64,000 bases of DNA. Source: Nosocomiicoccus massiliensis. Its GTDB lineage: Bacteria > Bacillota > Bacilli > Staphylococcales > Salinicoccaceae. The notes below the pieces were generated by a model. It saw nothing but the letters and a program-made list of their open reading frames with translations. It was not told the origin of the DNA and did not search any database. Made by a program: the position numbers and the translations under genes. The stretch spans positions 930,001-994,000 of the forward strand of contig NZ_CP136964.1 in NCBI RefSeq assembly GCF_002871345.2. Reading direction: 5' to 3'. Positions 54,260-62,884 of the stretch are shown piece after piece. How positions within the stretch are numbered: position 1 is the first letter of the stretch; every line of letters begins with the position of its first letter.

Positions 54260-55867
54260 TTATTTTTTATTTGTTTTCCATTCGTTAAACGATTCAATTT
54301 CACCTGTTTTATTTAGACGCTCAGGGTAATCATGTTGCCAGAATACTGCGTTTGGTATTTCTTCTTTAGAAGGTGAATATAACGCGTAGTTTCCAGACCC
54401 TTTTTCTTTCATCTGTGACTCGTAGTCTTTTAGTGCCCGTACGGCTGGTTTAAACAGTATCCATATTGCGACTAAGTTTAGCCAAGCCATCATACCAACA
54501 CCTAAGTCCCCGAAGTCCCACGCGAGTGCTGCCGTACGAATTGTACCGAACACTGTCGCGAAGATGAGTAATGCACGTACAAAGTTGATCGCAACTTTTG
54601 TAGCATTATCACTCAAGTTCCGAGTTAGGTAGGAGATGTTTGTCTCTCCCATATATGAGTAAGCTAAAATCGTTGTGAATGCAAAGAAGAATAATGCGAC
54701 CGCAACGAATTTAGAGCCTAATCCTGCAAATGTTGGATCAAAGACATATGATGCGCCTTCAAATGCTTTGTCTACCCCTGCTTGAACGTACATCGCTGTT
54801 CCTGAGTAATCCTTTGTACCATCTGCTGATTGAACGTAAACTTCACCATCAAATAGTAAGCTAGGACGTCCGTCTGCTAACGTTTGACCGTCTGTTGTGT
54901 TATACGTTCCTGAGAGTAAAATGATTAACGCTGTTGCTGTACATACGAATAACGTATCGATATATACTGAGAATGATTGTACTAACCCTTGCTTTGCAGG
55001 GTGAGAAACTTCTGCAGCAGCTGCAGCGTGTGGTCCTGTTCCTTGTCCTGCTTCGTTAGAATAAAGACCACGTTTTACACCAATTTCAATCATCGCACCT
55101 AAAATACCACCGAACGTTGCTTCTAAGTTAAATGCTGATTTAAAAATTAGTGCGAACATCGCAGGTACGTCTGCAATGTTAATTACGATAATGACAATTG
55201 CCATTAAAATATAAATAATTGCCATGAATGGCACGATTGCTGTTGCAACGTTTGCGATAGATTTTAATCCGCCGAATACGATTAAAGCGAGTAAAATCGC
55301 AAGAACTGCTCCGACAATCCAGTGTGGGATGCCCCATGCGTTATGTAATCCTGATGCGATTGCGTTTGATTGTACCCCTGGTAGTAACAGTCCTGTTGCA
55401 ATTACCGTTACAATCGCAAAGGTAATCCCTAAAATCTTACCGAACTTATTGTTAATACCGTACTCCATGTAGTACGCAGGTCCCCCGCGGTATTCTCCGC
55501 GTTCTTCACGTTTATAGATTTGTCCGAGTGTCGATTCAATGAATGCTGTACTCGCACCTAAAAACGCTGTTGCCCACATCCAAAATACCGCACCAGGTCC
55601 ACCGATGAAAATAGCTGTAGATACTCCGACAATGTTACCAGTACCAACACGTCCCGCTAGTGATAAAGAAAGTGCTTGGAAACTTGTAATCCCTTTCGGC
55701 GAGTTTTCTCCTCTAAACATTAAACGGACCATTTCCTTAAAGTGTCTCAACTGGAACACCTTTAACATAAGCGTAAATAAAATCCCCGTTAGTAAAAGCC
55801 CATAAACGAGAGGTTTACTCCATACGAGATCTAATAAAAACGCTACCAAATTATCAAGAAAATCCAT
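54260..55867 (-). CDS. Alanine/glycine:cation symporter (AgcS family)
   Basis: 535 residues from ATG 55867, placed after AGGGGGAA; a longer frame to 55960 adds an unlikely 31-residue head. About eleven membrane helices with the family motifs SLAGRVGTGNIVGVSTAI and GLYSNEAGQGTGPHAAAAA. It imports alanine or glycine with sodium. An insertion of about 60 residues (TYNTTDGQTLADGRPSLLFDG and following) forms an outer loop longer than in many relatives. Monocistronic with its own terminator. Confidence 0.9.
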   Translation of the reverse strand: MDFLDNLVAFLLDLVWSKPLVYGLLLTGILFTLMLKVFQLRHFKEMVRLMFRGENSPKGITSFQALSLSLAGRVGTGNIVGVSTAIFIGGPGAVFWMWATAFLGASTAFIESTLGQIYKREERGEYRGGPAYYMEYGINNKFGKILGITFAIVTVIATGLLLPGVQSNAIASGLHNAWGIPHWIVGAVLAILLALIVFGGLKSIANVATAIVPFMAIIYILMAIVIIVINIADVPAMFALIFKSAFNLEATFGGILGAMIEIGVKRGLYSNEAGQGTGPHAAAAAEVSHPAKQGLVQSFSVYIDTLFVCTATALIILLSGTYNTTDGQTLADGRPSLLFDGEVYVQSADGTKDYSGTAMYVQAGVDKAFEGASYVFDPTFAGLGSKFVAVALFFFAFTTILAYSYMGETNISYLTRNLSDNATKVAINFVRALLIFATVFGTIRTAALAWDFGDLGVGMMAWLNLVAIWILFKPAVRALKDYESQMKEKGSGNYALYSPSKEEIPNAVFWQHDYPERLNKTGEIESFNEWKTNKK

Positions 55868-55956
55868 GTGAATTCCCCCTAACATAAGTTTTATAAATAT
55901 ATTGCTATTATAATATTTAATGTAAGCCTTTACAACTATTTTTAGGAAATAAAATG

Positions 55957-55985
55957 ACAAGGCCTAATTTATTTAGACCTTGCCA
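55957..55985. terminator. Stem-loop after the toxin gene
   Basis: ACAAGGCCTAA pairs with TTAGACCTTG with one mismatch, followed by TTTTATTTC on the minus strand. Confidence 0.7.
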
Positions 55986-55995
55986 TATTTTTGTA

Positions 55996-56262
55996 TTACT
56001 TATATATATTTGATCGATGACCTACCGAGATAATATTAATAATAATTTTATTATCATCAATAATAGATATTATTCTGTATTTTCCTACACGATATCTCCA
56101 GTACTCATTTAGAACACCTTTTAGATTTTTACCATGCTTTCTAGGGTTTTCAGTGTTTTTTAAATTTTTCTCTATCCAACTAATTAAAAGCTTACTTTGA
56201 GATTTATCTAATTTTTTCAGTTCTTTAACTGCTCTTTTACTGTATATAACTTGGTATTTCAT
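55996..56262 (-). CDS. RelE/ParE-superfamily toxin
   Basis: 88 residues with the RelE fold pattern: YQVIYSKRAVKELKKLD, two helices, KNLKGVLNEYWRYRVGKYRIISII and the terminal VGHRSNIYK. The basic and Tyr/Arg residues at the end suit a ribosome-dependent mRNA nuclease. It overlaps the antitoxin stop by one base, the usual coupling. Confidence 0.9.
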   Translation of the reverse strand: MKYQVIYSKRAVKELKKLDKSQSKLLISWIEKNLKNTENPRKHGKNLKGVLNEYWRYRVGKYRIISIIDDNKIIINIISVGHRSNIYK

Positions 56263-56483
56263 TAGAAACCTAAGATATCTTTAACTTCATCATGTGTATA
56301 CGTGACTTCAGAAGTGTTATCATTTTGCTCATATTCTTTGATTAAAGCCATATCGTAGTCGTCTTCCATCTTCTCTTTAAGAGTTTCTTTTAATATTGTT
56401 GATAGAGGCATATCATGAATCTCTGCATATTCATTGAATAGCTTGTTTTCTTCATTGTTAAGTCTAACAGTAACTGTAGGCAT
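56262..56483 (-). CDS. RelB/DinJ-type antitoxin
   Basis: 73 residues. The N-terminal ribbon-helix-helix MPTVTVRLNNEENKLFNEYAEIHDMPLSTILKE binds DNA, and the acidic C-terminal half wraps the toxin. It precedes the toxin gene and should repress the operon, more strongly when bound by toxin. The CCCCCTTC before the start is the complement of a strong GAAGGGGG ribosome site. Confidence 0.88.
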   Translation of the reverse strand: MPTVTVRLNNEENKLFNEYAEIHDMPLSTILKETLKEKMEDDYDMALIKEYEQNDNTSEVTYTHDEVKDILGF

Positions 56484-56510
56484 TTAAAACACTCCCCCTT
56501 CGTGTATCAC

Positions 56511-56539
56511 ATTGTAACACATTTTGAGTGTTAAGTCAT
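56511..56539 (-). promoter_or_regulatory. Toxin-antitoxin promoter/operator
   Basis: On the minus strand -35 ATGACT (56534-56539), 17-bp spacer and -10 TACAAT (56511-56516). AACACTCAAAATGTGTT forms an inverted repeat in the spacer, a plausible antitoxin site. Confidence 0.6.
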
Positions 56540-56565
56540 CTTATACAATTGAATATAACGTTCCC

Positions 56566-57978
56566 CTATGCTTCTGGTAATTCTGATATACCGATATTTG
56601 TCATTTCGTAAGGGTTGAGTACGTGATCGAGCTGATTTTTTGTGAGGATGCTGTGCTCGAGTATAAGTTCACGCACACCTTTTCCTGTTAATAGTGCTTC
56701 TTTTACGAGTTCTGATGACTGCTTGTAACCGATATGTGGTACGAGCGCCGTGATGACTCCGAGTGATTCGTTGACGTAGTTTTCCATGATTTCTTTGTTT
56801 GGCGTAATTCCGACAACACAGTAATCTGTGAATGCTTTAAATCCGTTATGCATAATGTCGATAGACTGTAATAAGTTATAGACGAGCACTGGTCCCATAA
56901 CGTTTAACTCGAACTGTCCCGCTTCTGACGCGAGTGATACAGTTAAGTCATTTCCGTATACTTGGAACGACACTTGGTTGATCATCTCAGGCATTACCGG
57001 GTTCACTTTACCTGGCATAATCGATGAACCTGGTTGACGTCCTGGTAATTTAATTTCATATAAACCAGCTTTTGGTCCAGACGCCATCATACGAATGTCG
57101 TTTGCAATTTTTGACATGTTCGTCATCATAATTTTTAAGCTTGCAGACACTTGTACATAACTATCTGTAAACTGCGTTGCGTCGACTAAGTTATCTGCAG
57201 AAACTAAGTCATATCCTGAAATTTCGCTTAACTCTTTAACGACGTGCTCGATATATTCAACACTCGCATTAAGACCAGTACCGACAGCTGTCGCACCGAT
57301 ATTTACTTCTTTTAAATCTTCAAGCGTATGACGAATACGTTTTTTATCGCGTCCAATCGCACGAGCATATGCACCAAACTCTTGGCCGAGACGAATTGGA
57401 ATCGCATCTTGTAAATGCGTACGCCCCATTTTAATGTAGCCATCAAACTCAATTGATTTTTCTTTAAACGCTTCTTCCATATGTTCGATTACGTCGAGCA
57501 GTCGCTCCGCGCGCATCATAATCGCTAAGTGAATTGCTGTAGGTACAGCGTCGTTTGTCGACTGTGCCATATTTACGTGGTTGTTTGGAGAAATATAATC
57601 ATAATCTCCTTTTTCTCTACCGAGAATTTCAAGCGCGCGGTTTGCGATCACTTCGTTTGCGTTCATATTCATTGACGTACCAGCGCCACCTTGAATCGAA
57701 TCGACGATAAAGTGATCGATATGTTCACCGTTAATAATCTCTTCAGACGCTTCAACAATCGCGTTCTTTTTATCTTCTTCTAATTGGCCTGTTTTATAGT
57801 TTGCAATCGCTGCAGCTTTTTTAACCATCGCTAATGCACGAATTAAATCGATATTTAACGTATGTCCTGTAATTGGAAAGTTCTCTTTTGCACGTAGCGA
57901 CTGACATCCGTAATATGCATCGTTTGATATTTCTTTTTCACCAAGGAAATCAGATTCTATTCTTGTATTCTGAGCCAT
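56566..57978 (-). CDS. aspA: Aspartate ammonia-lyase AspA
   Basis: 470 residues, fumarase/aspartase fold. The catalytic-loop signature GSSIMPGKVNPVMPEM is intact, with TNDAVPTAIH and GRTHLQDAIPIRLGQE. It deaminates aspartate to fumarate and ammonia. Last gene of a minus-strand unit with two peptidases, suggesting that released aspartate feeds the citric acid cycle. Full length; no lesion. Confidence 0.94.
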   Translation of the reverse strand: MAQNTRIESDFLGEKEISNDAYYGCQSLRAKENFPITGHTLNIDLIRALAMVKKAAAIANYKTGQLEEDKKNAIVEASEEIINGEHIDHFIVDSIQGGAGTSMNMNANEVIANRALEILGREKGDYDYISPNNHVNMAQSTNDAVPTAIHLAIMMRAERLLDVIEHMEEAFKEKSIEFDGYIKMGRTHLQDAIPIRLGQEFGAYARAIGRDKKRIRHTLEDLKEVNIGATAVGTGLNASVEYIEHVVKELSEISGYDLVSADNLVDATQFTDSYVQVSASLKIMMTNMSKIANDIRMMASGPKAGLYEIKLPGRQPGSSIMPGKVNPVMPEMINQVSFQVYGNDLTVSLASEAGQFELNVMGPVLVYNLLQSIDIMHNGFKAFTDYCVVGITPNKEIMENYVNESLGVITALVPHIGYKQSSELVKEALLTGKGVRELILEHSILTKNQLDHVLNPYEMTNIGISELPEA

Positions 57979-57992
57979 AATTTACCCTCACT

Positions 57993-59081
57993 CTATTTTA
58001 AAATCATTGAATCTATATCTTTTTTAAATTCGTTTATGACGATTGGTCCTTCTTCTGATGCAAATATCGCGTCTTCAATACGGACTCCGCCGTATCCTTC
58101 GATGTAAATACCTGGTTCAATCGTAATAACATTACCTTCTTTTAGTTCGTCGTGGTTATTGTCGTCTACAGATGGTCTTTCATGTAAGTCATGACCGAGT
58201 CCGTGACCGACTCTATGCGTAAAGTACTCTCCGTAGCCGTCGTTTTCAATAACGTCTCTCGATGCTTTGTCGATGTCACTAAACTTCGTACCGACTGTGC
58301 TCGCTTTAATACCTGCTAAGTTCGAGTTTAATACTGAGTTGTAAATTTCTCGTTGTTTTTCATCTGGTTCACCGATGAAAAACGTACGTGTCATGTCTGA
58401 AACGTAATTCTCTTTTGTGACGATACCGAAGTCGATGAGTAAAAAGTCACCTTTTTTAATAACACGGTCTCCTGAATCACCATGTGGCAGTGCTGATTTA
58501 CTACCTGCAAGCACTGTTGGTCCGAATGATGGCCCAACTGCACCGCGCTTTTTAAATTCCGCAACTAAAAAGTCAGCAATTTCCATTTCAGTTTTACCTT
58601 CAACAGTAATATTGTATAACTCTTTGAGTGTGTCTTCTGTAATTTTTACAGCGTCTTGTAGATGTACTAAGTCTTCGTCATTTTTGATACCACGTAGTTC
58701 GCTTAACGTATTTGAAATATCTTTGATGTTTTCATCATCATACTTTTCAAGTAGACGTTTATATCGGTCATACGTTAAATGATCGCCCTCAACACCAATC
58801 GTTTTACCTTCAGGAATGCTTTCAAATATATATTGAAATGCATCTTCACCGTCTTTATGTGGTTTTAACACATCTACTGTAGCATCTCTCTTCACTGTTT
58901 CTTCATCGAGTTTTGGATAGACAATCGTCGATTGTTTATTTTCTTTATCGATGATGAGTGCGAGTAGACGCTCGTGTGGGCTAAGGTTAGCCCCTGAAAA
59001 GTAAAATACGTTCATCGGATTTGTAATAATCGCGTAATCCGTTTCTAGTGTTTCTATAAGACTATGTGCTTTTTTGTTCAT
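57993..59081 (-). CDS. pepQ: Xaa-Pro dipeptidase, M24 family
   Basis: 362 residues with creatinase N-terminal and pita-bread C-terminal domains. Metal ligands lie in LLIDFGIVTKENYVSDMTRTFF, GHGLGHDLHERP, TIEPGIYIEG and GVRIEDAIF. It splits dipeptides with a C-terminal proline in the cytoplasm. Starts at the last base of the S9 peptidase stop, so the two are translated together. Confidence 0.92.
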   Translation of the reverse strand: MNKKAHSLIETLETDYAIITNPMNVFYFSGANLSPHERLLALIIDKENKQSTIVYPKLDEETVKRDATVDVLKPHKDGEDAFQYIFESIPEGKTIGVEGDHLTYDRYKRLLEKYDDENIKDISNTLSELRGIKNDEDLVHLQDAVKITEDTLKELYNITVEGKTEMEIADFLVAEFKKRGAVGPSFGPTVLAGSKSALPHGDSGDRVIKKGDFLLIDFGIVTKENYVSDMTRTFFIGEPDEKQREIYNSVLNSNLAGIKASTVGTKFSDIDKASRDVIENDGYGEYFTHRVGHGLGHDLHERPSVDDNNHDELKEGNVITIEPGIYIEGYGGVRIEDAIFASEEGPIVINEFKKDIDSMILK

Positions 59082-61048
59082 TAATGATTCTCCTCATTTA
59101 AATATTTTTTAAACCAATCTGTCATATATTCAAGACGTTTAACTCTTAAATGTGGAAGACCCGTTCTTGAAAGGTTATGGTCCGCATCAGGGAAGCGAAC
59201 AAATTCCGCTGTCTTTTTACGATATTTAAGTTCGATATATAACTGCTCCGCTTGCTCGATTGGACATCTAAAGTCATACTCACTGTGTAAAATGAGTAAC
59301 GGCGTTTCTACATTGTCGACATATTTAAGCGGTGAATGGTGCCATAACGTGTCGATGTCATCGACGCCTGCTTGAATTTGCCAATCTGTAAAGTAGTATC
59401 CGATATCTGATACGCCTCTAAAGCTAATCCAGTTTGAAATCGAACGCTGTGTCACGGCAGCTTTAAAGCGGTTTGTATGTCCAACGATCCAGTTCGTCAT
59501 AAATCCGCCGTAACTTCCGCCAGTTACACCGAGTCTATTTTCATCGATAAAATCGTATGTGTCTAATACGTAATCGACTGACGCCATCACATCTTTATAA
59601 TCTGTATTTCCGTAGTCTCCGCGTACGTGATCGACAAACTTCTGAGAGTAACTATGAGACCCTCGTGGATTTGTAAATAATACTGCATATCCGAGTCCTG
59701 CTAACACTTGCATTTCATGGAAGAATGTATGTGCGTAAAACGCGTGTGGTCCACCGTGCACGTTCACAACGAGCGGATATTTTTCTCCATCTTTAAATCC
59801 AGCTGGCTTCATAAACCAACCGTGAATTTCTTCATCGTCAAAACTGTTAAAGCGAATCGATTCTGGCTCAACGATTTCCTTTGAGTCGACGAATTCTTTG
59901 TTTACTTCAGTGAGTTGCGTCAGTGTTTCATTGCCTAAATCGAACTGATATAACTCACTCGGTGACACTGGTGTAGAAATCGTTAAATATACCGTATCAT
60001 CACTAGCATCCATTCCGAAAATGTTGTGCTCACTTTGAAGTAACGGTCTAACTTCTCCGTCGATGTTCCCTTTATAAAGATTCACTGCACCATCTTCAGA
60101 AAGTAAGAACACAAAATCATGATTCGATACAAACTTAACGACGTGCGACTCTTCAGATTGTTGAACGTCTTGAACGACTGCTGACCCAGTTGGTCGGTCG
60201 AGCTTACCAGTGACGTCTGTCAACGTAAAGTCGTCAAGTGATAATAACTCAATAGTTAAGTGTGCTGCGTTTTTATAGTTATAATCTGTCGTTAAAAGTA
60301 ATGCGTGTTTTTCATCTTTTGATACTTCAACGCCGTAAACTGATTTGTCTTGAAGCGTTACGACTTTGTCTTCGCCGTTACGACGAACGTATAGCGTGTT
60401 CGTAAAATTGAAGTCCGGGTCGTCACTTTCATTCGTCGTGTAAATGATGCCGTCAGATAACTCTGCCATAAACGAATAATCCGCTTCACCAGAGCAAACG
60501 GTTTCAACTTCACGTGTGTCGATATCTATTTTCTTAACGACTTGCTTCTTTTCAGGTACATAACCAAACGGTCCTGGTGCACCGTCGATTTTGTATTTCA
60601 TGTTCGTAATATGTACGGGTTGCTTTTTGTCGTCTTTCTTATCATCGTCTTCTTTTTTGTCGTCTTCTTCTTTAACATTTACATGATAAAATACTGCCGT
60701 GCCGTCGCTAGAAAAACGCGGCTCTGATACGCCCTCGTCTTCAGACGTTAACTGCTCTCTTTCCCCGCCGTTACGTCTTAATAAAAAGATTTGTGGCTTA
60801 TCGTTATCTCCTTTAGCGACAAATAACGTTAAGTTCCCGTCGTTAGAATGATCGACTTGCGAGATGCGTCCTTTATCGAACGTCAGCTGCTTTAAGCCGA
60901 GCTCTGTCGCTTCGTGTAGATGCGTGACGTAATTGTTATCTTTTTCGTTTATCGTTGTGACGTAATACGTCACACCATGTCCAGGAATCGCCTTTGGCGC
61001 ACTCACGGATTTGATGTTAAAAATATCTTCGATTGAAATGTGCTTCAT
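59081..61048 (-). CDS. S9-family serine peptidase (acylaminoacyl/prolyl oligopeptidase type)
   Basis: 655 residues. An N-terminal seven-bladed propeller (to about 390), with an acidic Lys/Asp insertion near 130-145, gates the C-terminal alpha/beta-hydrolase. The nucleophile is in GVTGGSYGGFMTNW, followed by the Asp in LHSEYDFRCP and His in DADHNLSRTG. It hydrolyses short peptides in the cytoplasm and is the first gene of the operon with pepQ and aspA. Confidence 0.92.
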   Translation of the reverse strand: MKHISIEDIFNIKSVSAPKAIPGHGVTYYVTTINEKDNNYVTHLHEATELGLKQLTFDKGRISQVDHSNDGNLTLFVAKGDNDKPQIFLLRRNGGEREQLTSEDEGVSEPRFSSDGTAVFYHVNVKEEDDKKEDDDKKDDKKQPVHITNMKYKIDGAPGPFGYVPEKKQVVKKIDIDTREVETVCSGEADYSFMAELSDGIIYTTNESDDPDFNFTNTLYVRRNGEDKVVTLQDKSVYGVEVSKDEKHALLLTTDYNYKNAAHLTIELLSLDDFTLTDVTGKLDRPTGSAVVQDVQQSEESHVVKFVSNHDFVFLLSEDGAVNLYKGNIDGEVRPLLQSEHNIFGMDASDDTVYLTISTPVSPSELYQFDLGNETLTQLTEVNKEFVDSKEIVEPESIRFNSFDDEEIHGWFMKPAGFKDGEKYPLVVNVHGGPHAFYAHTFFHEMQVLAGLGYAVLFTNPRGSHSYSQKFVDHVRGDYGNTDYKDVMASVDYVLDTYDFIDENRLGVTGGSYGGFMTNWIVGHTNRFKAAVTQRSISNWISFRGVSDIGYYFTDWQIQAGVDDIDTLWHHSPLKYVDNVETPLLILHSEYDFRCPIEQAEQLYIELKYRKKTAEFVRFPDADHNLSRTGLPHLRVKRLEYMTDWFKKYLNEENH

Positions 61049-61083
61049 AAGATTCTCCCCTTTTAAAATAATTTTATCATGTT

Positions 61084-62025
61084 TTATATCGTCTTTTGAA
61101 GAAATCTCTTATACATTAAAAATAATATAAGTGGCACACTAAAAATACTAAGTAAGACGCCGGTTGGAAGTTGAATCGGTGACAAAATCGTTCGCGCGAT
61201 TGTGTCGACCACACCGAGTAAAATCGCACCGTAAAATCCAGATAATATAAACAGCTCTTTTGCTTTTCTTGGTCTAATGTACTGAATCATTTGTGGCACG
61301 ATGATTCCTATAAAGCCGATAATGCCTGTAAAACTAAGTAGTACGAGTGACGGAATCGCCATGACTATCAGTAACTTTAGCCGTAATTTAGAAACGTCTA
61401 CACCAAGACTAAACGCACGTAATTCACCAAGCGTCAGTAAGTCGAGGTCTCGTGATGATTTAAATAACACAACAAGGCTGACGATAAAACAAACGAAAAC
61501 GAGGCTTATAAATTCATATCGACTGCCTGAAAAACTACCGAACATAAATTGTACAATTGATTTCGTTTTCGTCGGATCGAGCATAATGATGATGTATAAC
61601 ACACCACTTAACAACGTCGAAAATAATACACCTGTAATGACGAGTGTTTCTGGTCTCAACATTGAATCGATTTGCTTTGCGATAAAAAGCACTAAAAATA
61701 GTGAGATGAGTCCCGCGACGACACCAAATAACGGGATGAAGTAAAACGATGCACTAATATAAATCGCGATTGCCGCACCGATGACTGCACCGTTTGCCAT
61801 ACCGAGCGTAAAACTATCTGCCATACGGTTATTTAGTAAAATTTGAAATACCGCACCACAAATAGACAATACCGCCCCTCCAAGCACCGCAAATAAAATT
61901 CTCGGAAGCCGAATACTATACACGATATTAAAATGACCTTCAAATACGTTGATTGTCCCGATAACTAAAGATGCGAGTATAACTCCAATGAGTATACTCG
62001 CTAATGCTACATATTGTTTATTCAT
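61084..62025 (-). CDS. FecCD-family ABC transporter permease (iron/cobalamin type)
   Basis: 313 residues from ATG 62025; this ATG overlaps the stop of the binding-protein gene (ATGAATAA), and a TTG at 62040 is also possible. About nine to ten membrane helices with RLPRILFAVLGGAVLSICGAVFQ, LGMANGAVIGA and the cytoplasmic loop GIIGFIGIIVPQMIQYIRP. It forms the channel for siderophore, heme or cobalamin uptake. No ATPase gene follows in this window, so the system must borrow one. Confidence 0.9.
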   Translation of the reverse strand: MNKQYVALASILIGVILASLVIGTINVFEGHFNIVYSIRLPRILFAVLGGAVLSICGAVFQILLNNRMADSFTLGMANGAVIGAAIAIYISASFYFIPLFGVVAGLISLFLVLFIAKQIDSMLRPETLVITGVLFSTLLSGVLYIIIMLDPTKTKSIVQFMFGSFSGSRYEFISLVFVCFIVSLVVLFKSSRDLDLLTLGELRAFSLGVDVSKLRLKLLIVMAIPSLVLLSFTGIIGFIGIIVPQMIQYIRPRKAKELFILSGFYGAILLGVVDTIARTILSPIQLPTGVLLSIFSVPLILFLMYKRFLQKTI

Positions 62026-62857
62026 GGACACATTCCGCAATGTCTTTCATCGCTGAAAGAATACGTGGACCTGGTCGAGAGATTTCATCGACATTTGGTA
62101 CACATAATTTTTCTTCATCTGTAAACGGCATATCTTTAAATGCTTTCTCATCGTTTACGACATGACTCACCTGTTCTTTGGAAATACCTGTTGCAGAAAT
62201 GAGGTACTCTGGACTTCTTTCAACGACCGCTTCAACATCGACCATCGGGAAGTCTTGTAAGTCGTCGAACACGTTTACGATGTTAATGTCATTTAACACA
62301 CTACTCATAAACGTATCATTGGCTGCGACGTAAATGTCAGGTGGCGTAGTGATTAACACAAACGCTGTTTTTTCATCGGTATTTTTATATTGTTCAATGA
62401 GTTGTTCACGCTCATCTTTCATTTTTTCAACGAGTGCATCACTTTTATCTGATACATTTAAAAACTCACCAATCTGTTTAATTGACGTAAATACGTCGTC
62501 GAGCGTTTTCGCATCGTTAATGACGAGTAATTCTGCATTCGTTGCTTCAATGATTTGGTCAATTTCAGCTTTCGCACTTTCACTTATAGATTCGTGTGAA
62601 ATAATATGTGTCGGTTTTAACTGAATTACTTCTTCAGGGTTGATGTTAAAAGTATCGATTTTTGCGATGTCGCTGTCATTTAGAGACTCTGGATAATTGT
62701 CTACTGATGAAATACCGACAAAGTAATCCGTACCGACAAGCTCATTTACGATTTCCGTGTTACTCGGGATAAGTGATACGATACGTAAACTCGAATCATC
62801 TTCTTGGCTACATGCAGATAACATAAAAATTGCTATTAGTAATAAAACACGCTTCAT
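62018..62857 (-). CDS. Substrate-binding lipoprotein (BtuF/FepB-like)
   Basis: 279 residues from ATG 62857 with the lipobox LSAC. Periplasmic-binding-protein class III fold: RIVSLIPSNTEIVNELV, GISSVDNYP, INPEEVIQLKPTHIISHE, and a C-terminal half near VLNDINIVNVFDDLQDFPMVDVEAV. It captures the ligand outside the membrane for the FecCD permease next to it. BtuF-like features favour cobalamin or a related chelate; iron-siderophore cannot be excluded. Confidence 0.88.
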   Translation of the reverse strand: MKRVLLLIAIFMLSACSQEDDSSLRIVSLIPSNTEIVNELVGTDYFVGISSVDNYPESLNDSDIAKIDTFNINPEEVIQLKPTHIISHESISESAKAEIDQIIEATNAELLVINDAKTLDDVFTSIKQIGEFLNVSDKSDALVEKMKDEREQLIEQYKNTDEKTAFVLITTPPDIYVAANDTFMSSVLNDINIVNVFDDLQDFPMVDVEAVVERSPEYLISATGISKEQVSHVVNDEKAFKDMPFTDEEKLCVPNVDEISRPGPRILSAMKDIAECVHE

Positions 62858-62884
62858 AGACAAATACCTCACTTATATTTAGTT